The notes beneath the pieces were generated by a model. The model was not told the origin of the DNA, ran no database searches, and saw only the letters and a program-made list of their open reading frames with translations. This document shows positions 61,881-64,000 of a stretch of DNA of 64,000 bases, piece after piece. Where the stretch lies: contig JACEVL010000019.1 of the NCBI GenBank assembly GCA_020284085.1, positions 1,758,498 through 1,822,497 of the forward strand, written 5' to 3'. The number at the start of each line of letters is the position of its first letter. Position 1 is the stretch's first letter. Origin of the DNA: Aporrectodea caliginosa. Taxonomy: Eukaryota; Annelida; Clitellata; Crassiclitellata; Lumbricidae. Made by a program: the position numbers and the translations under genes.

Positions 61881-63700
61881 CTACAACACACAGCAGCACA
61901 TCAAAACGACATCACACTGAAACTTCATCTACAAGTCAATTACCCGGTGGTTAAATTCAGCCAGATGATACCCACCAGTTCTATAACCTGGCACTTCTGT
62001 TCCGAGATCCACTACCTGAAGTGACTATGAAACCTGTCTCCTAAAACAGGAGCTTCATCATACAAAAAGGGAGATTGGCCACCTAACATCTGATCATCAT
62101 GTGTTTTGTACATTATCACATTTTACAAAGTGGAATCTTTTCTAACATGTCGTTTAATGCTGCTTAGTAAAAGAAGTTTGTGTCTTTGGTTACAGTACTT
62201 AAGCAACAATCTGCATCATGATTCAAGTATTTTATGTCTTTTTTTTATCTAAAAAGCGAAGGTTGGTTAGAGATTTGCCGGACAGACTTACTTTATGTGT
62301 TAGATTTGTAAATATTTTGAGATTGTCATCTCTGGATGAGCAATTAACACTACAAATAACTCTTTATTTAATAATATTTATTATTGCGTTGCTTAAACTT
62401 GAGGTATGTATTATACCTTAGGAATTAAAAATAACTATTATGGTGTTATTCTGAATTGGCTCTTGCCACTGTTCTGGCTTGGTGTCAAAGGTGCAAGGAA
62501 TACAATGGCACTGAAGCCACGGCACATGAAAAATAAATAAAACATAAAAATGATATCAAATTATTATGATAATTCTGAATAAAATTACGGTAATAGCTCC
62601 TGCACCAGAGTTGTTTAAACAGAAGCAGCTAAATTATCAATAAATCATACAGAGCAAACAGATTCAATGATCAATTATTTTGCTAATATTAGATGCACTG
62701 CACTCTGGCCTCCACTGCCCCTGAAAACACATACTCTTTTTAACACTACCTGAGCAGCCACCAGTCTGTTCAAATTTGAATTCTACATCTACCTACAGCC
62801 AAGAAGGAATTATCAAAATATCCAATTTTTTTTAACTTTCTAATAGCAGTGACCTTGTTGTCAGCCCCCAAATTACCAAACACTATAATAGCACTAGCTA
62901 GTACTAAAAATTCCTATTTTCACACTGGCCTTTTTCAATCAGATCTATATTAAAATGGCAAAGTCATCCCAATAAGAAAACTGGTAAAAGTATCAAAATA
63001 ACAGTTAGAGATATAGTCTGTCCTCACATAATATTATTTCTATTATTTTCGGATAACTAATGTGTAACAGATTTATTAACTTGTGTATGAGAGACTTATA
63101 TGGAACACCTGCTAAAATTCATGATCCTTTATATCAACGAATCAATACAGATTTTGTAAAGAGAAGCATAGCAATCAAAGCAATTACGGTACTCGATATG
63201 CTACACAGCATTTCTAAAACAGTGATTAAAAAGAGGTCCTCATTAGGGACAGCTTTGGCTTTCAAAGAATTTGATGCTGTGAACTGTCAAATCTTACTAC
63301 AAATCTTGAATAACATGATAAAAACAGTGGTTTTCTGACTACCTACATGGCAGCATGCAGCATGTTCTGTTGAAAGTTAGCACCTCTTTGTATATAATGA
63401 TTCACTGTGCCGCAGACTAATGATCAATATCAGAGCTACTACTATTCTTACTTAGCATAAGTGCTTTACAAGCAACTTCCATAGAGTTTCTAGAATTTGC
63501 AAATAATAACTGATTAATTGGTAAAACTCCTTCCCTAAAAAGCAACTCAAGAATTGATAGCTATATTCTTGTGGTTCATAGGAAATAAGCTCTAGATAAA
63601 ATGATTTTGCACTGTTTGCTTCCTTTGGAAAGTATTTTCTAGACATGACATGAAAGTAACTAGCAATGGCAAAGTGATTACTCAAGTGACATTGGGATTA
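61881..63700 (-). other. Presumed PKC upstream intron, no exon found
   Basis: I searched the - strand for the CDHCGSLLYG-type first half of C1B and for C1A and found neither. A TCTG-type degenerate microsatellite lies just outside on the left (about 61690-61740). AT-rich open frames at 62218-62421 and 63060-63338 (+) show no known domain. Confidence 0.45.
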
Positions 63701-63835
63701 GGGGTCTGCGGGTATACCCGTACCCGCGGGTTTACCCGTACCCGGGTACGGGTCGGGTAGACATTTTACGGGTCGGGTCGGGTACGGGTAGGAGAATTAC
63801 GGGTACGGGTATACCCGGTTTTATCCGTACAGAAC
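63701..63835. repeat. GGGTACGGGT/ACCCGTACCC palindromic repeat
   Basis: Short motifs ACCCGTACCCG and CGGGTACGGGT are packed in both orientations over about 130 bp, beginning GGGGTCTGCGGGTATACCCG. This resembles the terminal repeat zone of some hAT-type elements. No partner end is in the window. Confidence 0.6.
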
Positions 63836-64000
63836 TGAAGTTTTGGGGTTACATGTGATTGTGAGTCTTGCACCTTCAAGGACTTACTGTAACTGGCGGT
63901 ATCTTGTCTAGTTACCGTAGCCTTGGCCTATGTCCCTGTGTCTTAGTGAGCTTGACATTCATTTAAAGATGCTCAATTTACAGTCACAAAATGGCTTGTT

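Noticed and set aside
63060..63338. 92-codon + strand open frame as a gene
   Set aside because: It is AT-rich with no recognisable domain or splice context and lies opposite a presumed PKC intron. It could be a decayed transposon piece.

Overview
This is eukaryotic, animal DNA. It carries intron-containing metazoan genes with GT-AG splice sites, dense microsatellites, tRNA-derived SINE heads, CR1/L2-like non-LTR retrotransposon remnants, and hAT-, Tc1/mariner- and MULE-like DNA elements. Gene structure and repeat style suggest a marine invertebrate. A deuterostome such as an echinoderm or hemichordate is my guess, but the sequence does not settle it.

Two host genes can be reconstructed. On the + strand (2.05-8.76 kb) is a FOXO forkhead transcription factor in three phase-0 exons: an N-terminal Akt site, a forkhead domain split at the position where FOXO genes carry an intron, a second Akt site with the nuclear localisation region, and a large third exon assigned mainly by splice phase. 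On the - strand (41.84-61.88 kb) are the last twelve coding exons of a classical protein kinase C: the end of C1B, the C2 domain, the hinge, the whole kinase domain and the AGC C-terminal tail. Every exon junction was checked for GT-AG and reading phase, and the 532 codons join without a break. The 5' end (start codon, pseudosubstrate, C1A, first half of C1B) lies beyond the window or was not recognised. A long AT-rich stretch after the PKC stop (about 37.79-41.84 kb) may be its 3' UTR. The two proteins belong to growth-factor and lipid signalling, but nothing here shows that their adjacency is functional.

The 9-37 kb interval between the genes has no host gene I can support. It holds decayed reverse-transcriptase fragments, a 153-bp satellite whose every unit carries a YY1-like site (16.0-16.7 kb), a 4-kb array of a 27-bp minisatellite (19.74-23.73 kb) open in four of six frames, an inverted-repeat (foldback) structure (12.2-13.95 kb), and several MITE-like elements with clean target-site duplications of 6, 8, 9 or 10 bp.

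The PKC introns are also full of mobile DNA. The most complete element is a 1.59-kb Tc1/mariner-type transposon (42283-43871) with about 198-bp terminal inverted repeats and an uninterrupted 354-residue DD37E transposase. It sits inside a 20-bp minisatellite that itself abuts the splice acceptor of the last PKC exon.
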